The translations under genes were made by a program, and so were the position numbers. A stretch of 64,000 nucleotides of DNA from positions 186,001 to 250,000 of the forward strand of contig CAYWLR010000001.1 of assembly GCA_964459465.1 (NCBI GenBank), given 5' to 3'. This document shows, in pieces, positions 34,894 to 43,423 of the stretch. Below the pieces are notes generated by a model. That model did not search any database, was not told where the DNA came from, and saw only the letters and a program-made list of their open reading frames with translations. How positions within the stretch are numbered: the first letter of the stretch is position 1; each line of letters starts with the position of its first letter. The stretch comes from CALAMC01 sp964459465 (GTDB lineage: Bacteria > Zixibacteria > MSB-5A5 > GN15 > PGXB01).

Positions 34894-37566
34894 TTACCAG
34901 CCCATTAATTGTTCCAAATTTGTATTGAGTTTTTCGACCCGGTCTTCGATGTCGGCTTTGCGCAGTCGTTCTTTTTCAATGACATCATCGGGTGCGTTTT
35001 TCAAAAAGTCGGCGTTGGCCAGTTTTTTGGACAGGTTTTCCAGGTGTCCTTTGAGATTTTTAAGTTCTTTTTCCAGCCGGGATTTTTCGGACTCGATGTC
35101 GATTAATCCTTCCAGCGGAATAAATATTTCCGCGCCGGAAATCACGGCGGAGGCGGACAATCCGGGCTTTTTGATATTGGCGCCGATATGCAATTTTTCA
35201 ATTTTGGCCAGTGACCGGAAATAATCCTGATAGCTTTTCAACACGTCGGCCAGTTTTGCATCGGCCACCCGGATAAACAAATCGGAGCGTTTGCCCGGCG
35301 GGATATTCATCTCGGCCCGGACCGAGCGGACGGCGTTGACCACGGCCTGGATCGATTCCAGCGAGTTTTCCAGGGAATCATCTTTGTAGCGCGCCAGCTC
35401 CTGCGGCCAGGGGCCGTAAAACAGAGTTTCCGGGTTTGACGGGAAATGTTGTCTCAAATCGGAGTTGATTTCCTCGGTTACAAACGGGATAAACGGCTGA
35501 AGCAGTTTTAAAATTTTATCGAGCGTGTACACGGCCACTTTGAGCGATGTATCCCGAATCGGCAGGTCCGGGGTGTCCGGTTTGATCAGTTCCACATACC
35601 ACGAGCAGTAATCGTTCCAGACGAAGCTGTAAAGTGCTTTGGCCGCCGCCGACAGGCGGTACTCGGAAAAATTGCGGTTGACCGTCGCAATGGTATTGTT
35701 CAGCCGTGATAGTATCCAGCGGTCCACCAGTATCAAATCGTCGTCTTTGAAATCGTCATAGTCGAATTTCTGCTCACCAAGGCGCATCATGACAAAGCGC
35801 GACACCTGGTACAATTTATTGACAAAATTGCGTCCGTTCTCGAAAGTATTTTTGGAAATCCACGGATCCTGCCCGTCGGGCGTGGCCAAAAGCAAGCTGT
35901 AGCGCAGGGCATCGGCGCCATGTTTTTCGATAATTTCCAACGGGTCGATGCCATTGCCCAGCGATTTGGACATTTTAATGCCGTTGGCGTCGCGCACGAT
36001 GCCGTGGATATAGACGTCGCTAAACGGCAATTCGCCCATGAATTCATAACCGGCCATAACCATGCGGGCCACCCAGAGGAAAATGATCTCGTGGGCGGTC
36101 ACCAGCACGTTGGTCGGATAGAATTTTTTTAGCATGGGGTCGTTTTTGTCCGGCCAGCCGAAGGTCGAGAACGGCCACAGCCATGACGAAAACCAGGTAT
36201 CGAGGACGTCTTCGTCCTGATAGATTTTATTTTCGCCGCATTTGGTGCATTTTTCGGGCATTTCCCTCGCGACCATCAACTCGCCGCAGTTTTCGCAGTA
36301 GTACACCGGGATACGGTGGCCCCACCAGAGCTGGCGCGAGATGCACCAGTCGCGGATGTTTTCCATCCAGTGCAGATAGGTTTTGGACCAGTGGTCGGGG
36401 TGGAAGCGGAGTTTGCCGCTTTTAACGGCTTCGATGGCCGGTTTGGCCAGCGGGGCCATGCGCACAAACCATTGTTCCGATAAATACGGCTCGATTTCTT
36501 TATGACAGCGATAGCAGGTTCCGACGGCGAGATCATACTTCTCGATTTTTTCAAGATGGCCTTTGTTTTCCAGTTCAGTAATCAGCTTTTTGCGGGCCTC
36601 ATAACGGTCCAAACCCTTGAATTTTCCGGCCTCGGCGTTGAGGGTGCCGTCGATATTGAGGATATTAATCTCCTGCAAATCATGACGCAAACCGATCTCG
36701 AAGTCGTTGGGGTCGTGGGCCGGGGTTACTTTAACGACGCCGGTACCGAATTCGGGGTTGACATAATTGTCGGCGATGATGGGCAATTCGCGTTCGAGAA
36801 TCGGCAGAATGGCGGTTTTTCCGACATATTTTTTGTACTTCGTGTCTTTGGGATTGACGGCCAGCGCCGTGTCGCCGAGCATGGTTTCCGGGCGGGTGGT
36901 GGCGACCGTCAGAAATTCATCGGAGCCTTTAATTTTATATTTGATGTACCATAAATTGCCGCTTTTATCGACGTGCTCGACCTCATCGTCGGAAATGGAG
37001 GTCAAGCATGAGGGACACCAGTTGACGATGCGATGGCCGCGGTAGATCAAGTCTTTTTCGTAGAGGTGGATAAAGACGTCGCGGACGGCATTGCACATGG
37101 ACTGGTCGATAGTGAATCGGGTGCGGTCCCAGTCGGCGGAACAGCCCAATTTTTTGAGCTGACCGAGAATTATTTCCTTGTTGCGATAGGCCCATTTGGC
37201 GGTGCGGTCGTGGAATTTCTCGCGACCCAGTTCGCGACGGGTGGTGCCCTCGGCGGCCAATTGTTTTTCGACCACAACCTGCGTGGCGATGCCGGCGTGG
37301 TCGGCGCCCGGCAACCATTCGCCCTCGAAGCCGTTCATGCGTTTCTGACGAACCAGAATATCCTGAATGGTGTTATTCAAAGCGTGGCCCAGATGCAGAA
37401 TGTCGGTGACATTCGGCGGCGGGATGACAATCGAATAGGCCTTTTTGGGGCTTTGGGGGTCGCCTTTGAAATACCCGGCGGCCAGCCACTGGGCATATAA
37501 TCTGTCCTCGACCGCCTTGGGGTCGTAGGCTTTGCCTTTAGATTTTGTCTTATCCTGTGTTGTCAT
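34894..37566 (-). CDS. valS: Valyl-tRNA synthetase
   Basis: ValRS charges tRNA-Val. The class I signatures are present: PPPNVTDILHLGHALNNTIQ (HIGH-type) and IKMSKSLGNGID (KMSKS). The editing domain (TTRPETMLGDTALAVNPKD) and a C-terminal coiled coil (ESEKSRLEKELKNLKGHLEN) are intact. The 890-residue length is typical. It is transcribed away from mazG. Confidence 0.97.
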   Translation of the reverse strand: MTTQDKTKSKGKAYDPKAVEDRLYAQWLAAGYFKGDPQSPKKAYSIVIPPPNVTDILHLGHALNNTIQDILVRQKRMNGFEGEWLPGADHAGIATQVVVEKQLAAEGTTRRELGREKFHDRTAKWAYRNKEIILGQLKKLGCSADWDRTRFTIDQSMCNAVRDVFIHLYEKDLIYRGHRIVNWCPSCLTSISDDEVEHVDKSGNLWYIKYKIKGSDEFLTVATTRPETMLGDTALAVNPKDTKYKKYVGKTAILPILERELPIIADNYVNPEFGTGVVKVTPAHDPNDFEIGLRHDLQEINILNIDGTLNAEAGKFKGLDRYEARKKLITELENKGHLEKIEKYDLAVGTCYRCHKEIEPYLSEQWFVRMAPLAKPAIEAVKSGKLRFHPDHWSKTYLHWMENIRDWCISRQLWWGHRIPVYYCENCGELMVAREMPEKCTKCGENKIYQDEDVLDTWFSSWLWPFSTFGWPDKNDPMLKKFYPTNVLVTAHEIIFLWVARMVMAGYEFMGELPFSDVYIHGIVRDANGIKMSKSLGNGIDPLEIIEKHGADALRYSLLLATPDGQDPWISKNTFENGRNFVNKLYQVSRFVMMRLGEQKFDYDDFKDDDLILVDRWILSRLNNTIATVNRNFSEYRLSAAAKALYSFVWNDYCSWYVELIKPDTPDLPIRDTSLKVAVYTLDKILKLLQPFIPFVTEEINSDLRQHFPSNPETLFYGPWPQELARYKDDSLENSLESIQAVVNAVRSVRAEMNIPPGKRSDLFIRVADAKLADVLKSYQDYFRSLAKIEKLHIGANIKKPGLSASAVISGAEIFIPLEGLIDIESEKSRLEKELKNLKGHLENLSKKLANADFLKNAPDDVIEKERLRKADIEDRVEKLNTNLEQLMGW

Positions 37567-37633
37567 AGTTTAAAACCGTTCATCCCATTACATATAAACC
37601 TTGGATTATACCTAAAATTTGCCGTTTGTCAAG

Positions 37634-37662
37634 TTGACGTCGGGCCAAAAAGGCGCAATATT
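37634..37662 (+). promoter_or_regulatory. Possible sigma-70-type promoter of mazG
   Basis: TTGACG at 37634-37639 is followed after 17 bases by AATATT (37657-37662). The -10 is only a partial match, so support is modest. Confidence 0.4.
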
Positions 37663-37730
37663 ATCGTTGAGCCTATATAATAAGGATAAATATCGTCAAA
37701 ATGTTGCGAGACAAGAGGAAAAAATAGAGT

Positions 37731-38501
37731 ATGTTCGATAACCTTACGCCGTTTATGAAGTTACGGCATATCATGGCCACCCTGCGCTCGCCCGGTGGGT
37801 GCAACTGGGACAAGAAACAGACGCACAAGAGCCTTCTGCCGTATCTGGTCGAGGAGACCTATGAGGTGGTCGAAGCCATTGAAAACGGGTCGCCGGAGGA
37901 TTTAAAGGAAGAACTGGGCGACCTGATGTGCCAGATTGCTTTCCATGCCCAGATCGCCGAGGAGAAGGGGCAGTTCAATATTGATGACTCGATAGAGTCG
38001 ATCAACGCTAAACTGATACACCGCCATCCCCATGTGTTCGGCGAGAAGAAAGATCTCAATCCACAGGAAGTCCGCGACCAGTGGGAAAAGATTAAAGTAG
38101 AGTCGGGGGAGAAAAAGTCGGTCATCAACGGCATTCCCAAATCCGCGCCGGCGCTGGTGAAGGCATTCCGGTTTGGTGAGAAAGCCGGGGGAGTCGGATT
38201 CGACTGGAAAGAGGCGTCCGATGTGCTCGCCAAAATCAAAGAAGAGATAAATGAGATCGAGCATGAGTTGAAAAACGGCGGCAAGATCGAACTCGAAGAC
38301 GAAATCGGCGACGTGCTGTTTGCAGTGTCATCGCTGGCGCGCAAGCTGGATATAAATCCGGAGCAGGCGCTGAACGGTACACTGGTAAGATTTCAAAAGC
38401 GGTTTAATTATATCGAGCAGAAAGTCCGCGAGTCGGGCCGGCCTTTTGGTGCATATACACTGGACGAACTGGAATCCTGGTGGCAGGAAGCGAAGGGGTG
38501 A
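37731..38501 (+). CDS. mazG: Nucleoside triphosphate pyrophosphohydrolase MazG
   Basis: MazG hydrolyses (d)NTPs to monophosphates. Two tandem MazG domains are visible. The first has LRSPGGCNWDKKQTHKSLLP, EETYEVVEAI and EELGDLMCQIAFHAQ. The second has FDWKEASDVLAKIKEEINEI and LEDEIGDVLFAVSSLARKL. The ExxE...ExxD metal sites are kept in both. Its 256 residues fit the full-length family. Confidence 0.95.
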   Translation: MFDNLTPFMKLRHIMATLRSPGGCNWDKKQTHKSLLPYLVEETYEVVEAIENGSPEDLKEELGDLMCQIAFHAQIAEEKGQFNIDDSIESINAKLIHRHPHVFGEKKDLNPQEVRDQWEKIKVESGEKKSVINGIPKSAPALVKAFRFGEKAGGVGFDWKEASDVLAKIKEEINEIEHELKNGGKIELEDEIGDVLFAVSSLARKLDINPEQALNGTLVRFQKRFNYIEQKVRESGRPFGAYTLDELESWWQEAKG

Positions 38502-38559
38502 GGGGGGGTGATTATCAGGCATATAAATCAGCAATATATTCTATATAAAGGTGGAACTT

Positions 38560-38775
38560 ATGAAAGAAGAAAATCTTGAAGATTTGTTGAAATGGTTTAG
38601 TGATGATTGTGGTGGCGACCCGGAAGCAAAAAGAAATGCCGAAATTAAGCTGCAAGTGATTCTTGCGCAGCAGCAATGCAAGACTTCGGCAAAATTAAAT
38701 TTGTTAACGTTTTGTCTTGTAATTGCAGGTTTGTTAAATGCTTTAGTTCTTGCTTTTAAGGTCTGGGGAAAATGA
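38560..38775 (+). CDS. Small single-span membrane protein, unknown
   Basis: This 71-residue protein starts at an ATG with AAAGGTGG just upstream. A charged N-terminal half (MKEENLEDLLKWFSDDCGGD) is followed by one hydrophobic segment at about residues 47-66 (NLLTFCLVIAGLLNALVLAF) and a short basic end. I recognise no family. The spacing of about 58 bases from mazG suggests possible cotranscription. Confidence 0.5.
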   Translation: MKEENLEDLLKWFSDDCGGDPEAKRNAEIKLQVILAQQQCKTSAKLNLLTFCLVIAGLLNALVLAFKVWGK

Positions 38776-38815
38776 TTTGTTGGCTTGGATGCGCCAGGGT
38801 GGCCCAATCCAGTAG

Positions 38816-39039
38816 GTCACGCCGACTCGCGGCGTGACGTCATTCTCTGGATTCCGGGTCAAGCCCGGAATGACATTTAATGGGGCGGAATGACATTTAA
38901 TGGGCGGGAATGACATTATAATGGGGCGGAATGACATTGTGGGGGCTTTGCGGGCATGGGCCGACCGGGAAGGCGGTGGGTCTGAGGACCCACCGATCAC
39001 AACGTACACCAGGCCGGGTCGCCCACGGCTTGCCGTGGG
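38816..39039. repeat. Cluster of four perfect inverted repeats
   Basis: Four perfect stems of 8-9 bp with 2-5 base loops lie in 224 bp: GTCACGCCG (38816-38838), ATTCCGGG (38851-38871), GGTGGGTC (38975-38994) and CCCACGGC (39022-39039). This is REP-like structure rather than terminators, because no T-runs follow. Confidence 0.75.
38867..38946 (+). repeat. Four short tandem repeats, GGAATGACATT units
   Basis: Four copies of a unit of about 19-22 bases begin with GGAATGACATT and end in TGGGGC or TGGGC. The unit overlaps the right arm of the 38851-38871 palindrome, so the array may have grown from that element. Confidence 0.8.
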
Positions 39040-39189
39040 AATGATTGAGTGTTATATTAAATCATGCCGTGCTTGAAACATTATGATAATACGGGAACAG
39101 TTCGATTCATTACGCCGGGGTGGCCCGACATTCAGGGCGGGTTAATTTTGGGCCTCGTTTTTTAGTTGGATGATTGGCAGTTGATGAAT

Positions 39190-39293
39190 GGCAGAACCCA
39201 AGCCTTGCGAAGTGGTTCTGCCAATCAAAGGCTGACAAAAATGGCAGAACCGCTATCCTTCATTTCATTCAGGATCTTCGAAAGGGTTCTGCC
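39190..39293. repeat. Two inverted-repeat elements with identical GGCAGAACC arms
   Basis: GGCAGAACC and GGTTCTGCC flank 15 bases at 39190-39222. The same 9-bp arms flank 33 bases at 39243-39293. The arms are identical between the two elements while the interiors differ, which suggests a repeated element family. Confidence 0.75.
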
Positions 39294-39489
39294 TTACTAT
39301 CTTATTGATAAAAAGTGTCTCTTGGGTCGCATTTCTGACAAAAATGGTCAGGTATTTAAATAAATTCGGATTTTTCCGGTCAATTGTGGTTTGAGAATGC
39401 CCGATTTTTCGACCCAAAAACCAATGGACAAGTGACTTTATATTATCTAAAATACCGCCTTGGACTATCATTATAAAAGGGTCGGGAAG

Positions 39490-41430
39490 ATGGGAAAATA
39501 CGCTGTTCGTATCGCGGTCATTTGCCTAATTGGGATCGCTTGTGAGCCGCTTTGGGGCGCGCCGGGGGATGTAATCCATGTTCTCAGCCATGATAAAGTC
39601 ATTGCCAAAACCGACCCCTCCAAAGGTTTTAACTTATATTCGAGCAAGACACTGTTTCCATCGAAGGATATAGGATACCGTAAAGTCGTATTATATGTCA
39701 CCTATGAATGTCCCGACAGTCTTCGTTGCGGGGAATGGGATTATATCGATAATGTGTGGTTACGGCATTGCCCGGACGGGGGTGATACGCTCGATTTAGA
39801 ATTGGCGCGGATAATTTCGCCCTATGGCTGGTGGTTCGATTCGGCGTGGCATTTTAAGTGGCATGTCGATATCACGGATTTCGCGTTTTTATTGCACGAT
39901 ACGGTCGAGATTGTTTTCCGGCATACCGGGTATGAAAGCAGTGAAGACCGCGGCTGGAAGGTGACGGTCGATTTTGCCATATCCGAGGGGCGTCCGGCGA
40001 TGACATGCCTGGGTATGGACACGCTCTGGTGTGGTTCGTTTGCCTATGGTGACAGCTCGAAATCTATTGAAAGATATCTGGCGCCAATGGCATTTTCACA
40101 TGAAAAAGCGGCTGTCGCCCGAATGAGGATAGTGCAGACGGGTCATGGCATGGATGATTATGAAAACTGCGCCGAATTCTGTAAAAAGTACCGGCGGGTA
40201 TATCTGGACACGGCCCTGATCGACCATAAAGAGATCTGGCGGCAGTGCGGGGATAATCCTTTGTATCCGCAGGCGGGGACATGGATTTTCGACCGGGCGG
40301 GCTGGTGTCCGGGCTCGATTGTTCATCCTGATTTTTATGATTTCGAAATTGTGCCGGAATCGACGTATAAAGTAGATATCGAAATGCAGGCTTATGTTAA
40401 TGCGAAAAATCCGACCGCCAATTATTATATTTATTCATACCTGTTTTATTATGAGAAGCCGTGGGCCGAAAATGACGCTGCCATCGAAGAGATAATCGCG
40501 CCGAGTTCGAACGAGATTTATTCCCGGTTAAATCCGCTGTGCCGTCAGCCGATGATAATAATCAAAAACAACGGGTCCAAGGCGCTGGATTCGGTGATAA
40601 TTCAGTACGGTTTTGACGGCGAAGAAGTGGCGGAGTATAACTGGCGGGGGCATTTGCCATCACAACAAAGCTTGCCGGTCGCGTTACCGTCACAAGTCAG
40701 TGCATCGGAAGGTCGGCAGGAATTTATGGTCACGTTAAAAAACCCCAATGGCGTGGAAGATGAGTATCCCGATGACAATCGGCTGACTTCGTCCGCCATA
40801 ATGCCGCCGGTGTTGAATAATGAGTTTATTTTTGTCATGCGAACGAACAAAGAGCCCTGGCATAATTATTATCAGATAGTAGATGGTGACGGTGTCATCG
40901 TCAGGGGACGCGCGCTGGGGTCGTTGGGGCCGGATTCGACTTATTATGATACTGTATCTCTCAATCCCGGGTGTTATCAGCTTATGGTTGCCGATACGGC
41001 CGGAGACGGGCTGGAATTCTGGTTTAATGCCGCGGGGGGGTACGGGTATGTTCGGCTACTGGATATCAACGGAAGATTATTGAAAAATTTCAATTCGGAT
41101 TTCGGGCGGGATATAAATTATTGTTTCAATGCGGTCGAGAATGCTCCGCCGCCGGAGTTGACGGATACTCTTCCTCTGGTGCGGCCGTTTCCGAGCCGGA
41201 CCGCGGGGGCTTTTAATCTTTATATATTTGCCAATGATCCGACGGATATGAAGGTTAAAATCGTATCGGATTCGAGCCAGACTGTCGTTTATGAAAAGGA
41301 TTATCACGGAATAAAAGACGTTATTCTGCCGCTTGATATCAGCGGGCAGCCGGACGGGATATATAATGTAAATGTTACCGCCGATGGGCAGACGGTCAAA
41401 CGACGAGTCCGAATCAAACAAGGTCAATAA
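39490..41430 (+). CDS. Secreted PNGase F-like glycoamidase with sorting-domain-like C terminus
   Basis: The 646-residue protein starts with a signal peptide (KYAVRIAVICLIGIACEPLW). Residues to about 330 resemble peptide-N-glycosidase F, which removes N-glycans from glycoproteins: VVLYVTYECPDSLRCGEWDY, ISPYGWWFDSAWHFKWHVDI, TGHGMDDYENCAEFCKK and PQAGTWIFDRAGWCPGS. The EWD Asp and the AEF Glu correspond to catalytic positions in Flavobacterium PNGase F. The last 80 or so residues look like a type IX sorting domain (PFPSRTAGAFNLYIFANDP, then LPLDISGQPDGIYNVNV and a closing basic strand). The ATG at 39490 is preferred over an upstream TTG because it directly precedes the signal peptide. Confidence 0.8.
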   Translation: MGKYAVRIAVICLIGIACEPLWGAPGDVIHVLSHDKVIAKTDPSKGFNLYSSKTLFPSKDIGYRKVVLYVTYECPDSLRCGEWDYIDNVWLRHCPDGGDTLDLELARIISPYGWWFDSAWHFKWHVDITDFAFLLHDTVEIVFRHTGYESSEDRGWKVTVDFAISEGRPAMTCLGMDTLWCGSFAYGDSSKSIERYLAPMAFSHEKAAVARMRIVQTGHGMDDYENCAEFCKKYRRVYLDTALIDHKEIWRQCGDNPLYPQAGTWIFDRAGWCPGSIVHPDFYDFEIVPESTYKVDIEMQAYVNAKNPTANYYIYSYLFYYEKPWAENDAAIEEIIAPSSNEIYSRLNPLCRQPMIIIKNNGSKALDSVIIQYGFDGEEVAEYNWRGHLPSQQSLPVALPSQVSASEGRQEFMVTLKNPNGVEDEYPDDNRLTSSAIMPPVLNNEFIFVMRTNKEPWHNYYQIVDGDGVIVRGRALGSLGPDSTYYDTVSLNPGCYQLMVADTAGDGLEFWFNAAGGYGYVRLLDINGRLLKNFNSDFGRDINYCFNAVENAPPPELTDTLPLVRPFPSRTAGAFNLYIFANDPTDMKVKIVSDSSQTVVYEKDYHGIKDVILPLDISGQPDGIYNVNVTADGQTVKRRVRIKQGQ

Positions 41431-41497
41431 AAAGGGCCGGCAAGGCTATCTATTTAAAATACAGCCGTAAAATAGACATCAAAAGGGGAAGACACGT

Positions 41498-41827
41498 ATG
41501 AAAACCATCCTGCTGTTGACCATCTCCAACATATTCATGACGTTTGCCTGGTATGGGCATCTCAATTTCAAGAAGGCGCCGCTTTTTACGGTGATTCTCA
41601 TCAGCTGGGGGATTGCTTTTCTGGAGTATTGTTTTCAGGTACCGGCCAACCGGATCGGTCATGGGATGTTTACCGCCGCGCAATTGAAAACGATTCAGGA
41701 AGTGATTACGCTGGTCGTCTTCTGCGTGTTTTCCGTGCTGTATCTCAAAGAGGAGCTCAAGTGGAATTATCTGGTGGGTTTCGGCTTGATAATCGCCGCC
41801 GTTTTTTTTATATTCAAGAAGTGGTAG
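41498..41827 (+). CDS. DUF486 family small membrane protein
   Basis: The 109-residue protein has four membrane segments and matches DUF486: NIFMTFAWYGHLNFKKAP, SWGIAFLEYCFQVPANRIG and FTAAQLKTIQEVITLVVFCV. The family belongs to the drug/metabolite transporter clan but no substrate is known. The ATG follows AAAAGGGGAAG. No functional link to its neighbours is evident. Confidence 0.88.
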   Translation: MKTILLLTISNIFMTFAWYGHLNFKKAPLFTVILISWGIAFLEYCFQVPANRIGHGMFTAAQLKTIQEVITLVVFCVFSVLYLKEELKWNYLVGFGLIIAAVFFIFKKW

Positions 41828-41950
41828 GCGGCAAAGGAATTCTTGCGGGCGTTAATTCTTGAACTTTTGTCGTGGTCGATTCGTCATACAATGTGATAGT
41901 AGTTTTCGATTAAAGTGGCTTTGGCACAAAAATTCAGGTGTGAGGTCGTT

Positions 41951-42571
41951 ATGCTGGATTTTAATATGAATCGTAAAGAATTTTTAAAAAGCGCGGGGAA
42001 ATGCTGTATCGGTTCCTGCGCCTGTGTTTTAATGGGAGGTCTTATGAATGCCCATGCCGATGAAACTAAGAACGATCCGTCCGAACAAAAAGAAAAGCCC
42101 CGGTCGGAAACACGGATGGAATTTGCCGAAAACTGGGTGACGCGTTTTATGGAGGTGCTCGATGAAAATCTCGACCAGGAGACACGCCGAAAGATCATGA
42201 TGGCCAATGGCAAAAAGTGCTATCGGGGCTGGATTGCCGATACCGGGCAACAGATCAGGCAGGTTACTTTGGAGCGTTTCACCGAGTGGGTTAAAAATAA
42301 TATCAAGGATGATTCCATCCGTGTCGATGGCAATATTATTTATTTTCAGTTCAATTCGGCCGCCGAAACCGGTTTGCCGTCGGAAGAAGGCCAGTGCCTG
42401 TGCACGTTGGTCGAAACCAAACCCAAAGGCCTATCGGGGACATATTGCGATTGTTCGGTTGGTTATGTCAAAGAGTGGTATGAGCTTCTGCTGGCGCGGC
42501 CGGTCGAAGTCGAACTGACGGAATCCGTCTTAAGAGGCGGCAAGCGTTGTAAATTCAAAATTACGGTTTAA
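41951..42571 (+). CDS. Exported Cys-rich protein, 4-vinyl-reductase-like end
   Basis: The 206-residue protein begins with MNRKEFLKSAGKCCIGSC, which resembles a Tat signal but has RK in place of RR, then a hydrophobic stretch ending in AHA. The mature part is charged (ENWVTRFMEVLDENLDQETR), then Cys-rich: QCLCTLVETKPKGLSGTYCD and CSVGYVKEWYELLL, ending SVLRGGKRCKFKITV. That ending recalls the V4R/4-vinyl-reductase and DUF6144-type domains, which bind small ligands. Which family is not certain. The start could also be ATG 41966. A terminator follows at 42587. Confidence 0.6.
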   Translation: MLDFNMNRKEFLKSAGKCCIGSCACVLMGGLMNAHADETKNDPSEQKEKPRSETRMEFAENWVTRFMEVLDENLDQETRRKIMMANGKKCYRGWIADTGQQIRQVTLERFTEWVKNNIKDDSIRVDGNIIYFQFNSAAETGLPSEEGQCLCTLVETKPKGLSGTYCDCSVGYVKEWYELLLARPVEVELTESVLRGGKRCKFKITV

Positions 42572-42586
42572 TAATCGCCTCTTTGA

Positions 42587-42609
42587 AATAGGCGGGGACG
42601 CCTATTTTT
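42587..42609 (+). terminator. Intrinsic terminator
   Basis: AATAGGCG and CGCCTATT form an 8-bp perfect stem with a 4-base loop, followed by T's to 42609. It ends the gene at 41951-42571. Confidence 0.8.
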
Positions 42610-42676
42610 CCGATATTTATGCTTTTCAATTCTGTGTCTTGTGCGTTTATTTCGGTATTCTGAATTGGAGGAAAGC

Positions 42677-43423
42677 ATGTCTCATGTAAATATTTCTATT
42701 GATAATCATATCGGCACCATTCGCATGGAGCGGGGCAAAGTACATGCGCTCAACGAGGAGCATATCGAACAGCTGGGAAGCGCCTTTCATCAACTTGAAA
42801 GCGACGATAATGCCCGCAGTATAATTTTGACCGGGACCGACAAGTTTTTTTCGTTCGGACTTGACGTGCCGGAATTGTATGATTACAAACCCGATGATTG
42901 CCGACGCTTTTTGACCAAATTCACGGATTTGTACAGTTACCTTTTTATTTATCCCAAACCGGTCATCGCGGCCATCAACGGTCACGCTATTGCCGGCGGA
43001 TGTATGCTGGCGGCGGCCTGCGACCGGCGAATCATGATGACCGGGCGCGGTCGCATTGCTCTCAATGAAGTGACCTTCGGCTCGACGGTTTTTCACGGTG
43101 CGATGGAAATGTTCAAGTATCTTTGCGGCCGGAAGGCCGAGATAATCGCCGGTCTGGGGGCCATGTATTCAGCCGAAGAGGCGCTGAATCTGGGACTTAT
43201 CGATGAAATTGCCGATGTTGATGATTTAAAAATAAAAACAATCGACCAAGCGGGGAAGTATTTGGCGGTCGATCCCGTCGCCTTCAAAGCGATAAAAGAG
43301 TTGTTGCGCGGGCCGGTTTTTGAACGCATGCGTGAGGGCGAAGCCGATTCGATTCAGCGCTTCATTGAAATATGGTACTCCCCGTCCACGCGTGAAAAAC
43401 TCAAGGGGATACAAATAAAATAA
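42677..43423 (+). CDS. Enoyl-CoA hydratase/isomerase (crotonase) family protein
   Basis: The 248-residue protein has the crotonase fold marks: SIILTGTDKFFSFGLDVPEL for the CoA pocket and AAINGHAIAGGCMLAAACDR for the oxyanion hole. The ALNEVTFG segment follows, where one catalytic Glu would sit; the second Glu of true hydratases is not evident (STVFHGAME region), so isomerase or another crotonase reaction is as likely. The ATG at 42677 has GGAGGAAAG upstream. It ends directly against the convergent porin gene with no spacer. Confidence 0.85.
   Translation: MSHVNISIDNHIGTIRMERGKVHALNEEHIEQLGSAFHQLESDDNARSIILTGTDKFFSFGLDVPELYDYKPDDCRRFLTKFTDLYSYLFIYPKPVIAAINGHAIAGGCMLAAACDRRIMMTGRGRIALNEVTFGSTVFHGAMEMFKYLCGRKAEIIAGLGAMYSAEEALNLGLIDEIADVDDLKIKTIDQAGKYLAVDPVAFKAIKELLRGPVFERMREGEADSIQRFIEIWYSPSTREKLKGIQIK

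Larger units (their letters stand above)
38776..39489. other. 714-bp gene-free region with repeat elements
   Basis: No convincing coding frame is seen. A 65-codon opening at 39166-39363 runs through the inverted repeats and has no ribosome site. The region holds the repeat clusters annotated separately and a GGTGGCCC-type block that appears twice in diverged form (near 38798 and 39117). Confidence 0.6.

Noticed and set aside
38867..38946. Tandem repeat array as a CRISPR
   Set aside because: Units are contiguous with no spacers of unique sequence, and no cas genes are present.
39166..39363. 65-codon open frame in the repeat region
   Set aside because: It runs through both GGCAGAACC inverted repeats and has no ribosome site.
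41921..41937. TTGGCAC element as a third sigma-54 promoter
   Set aside because: At the -12 position the sequence is CA instead of the invariant GC.
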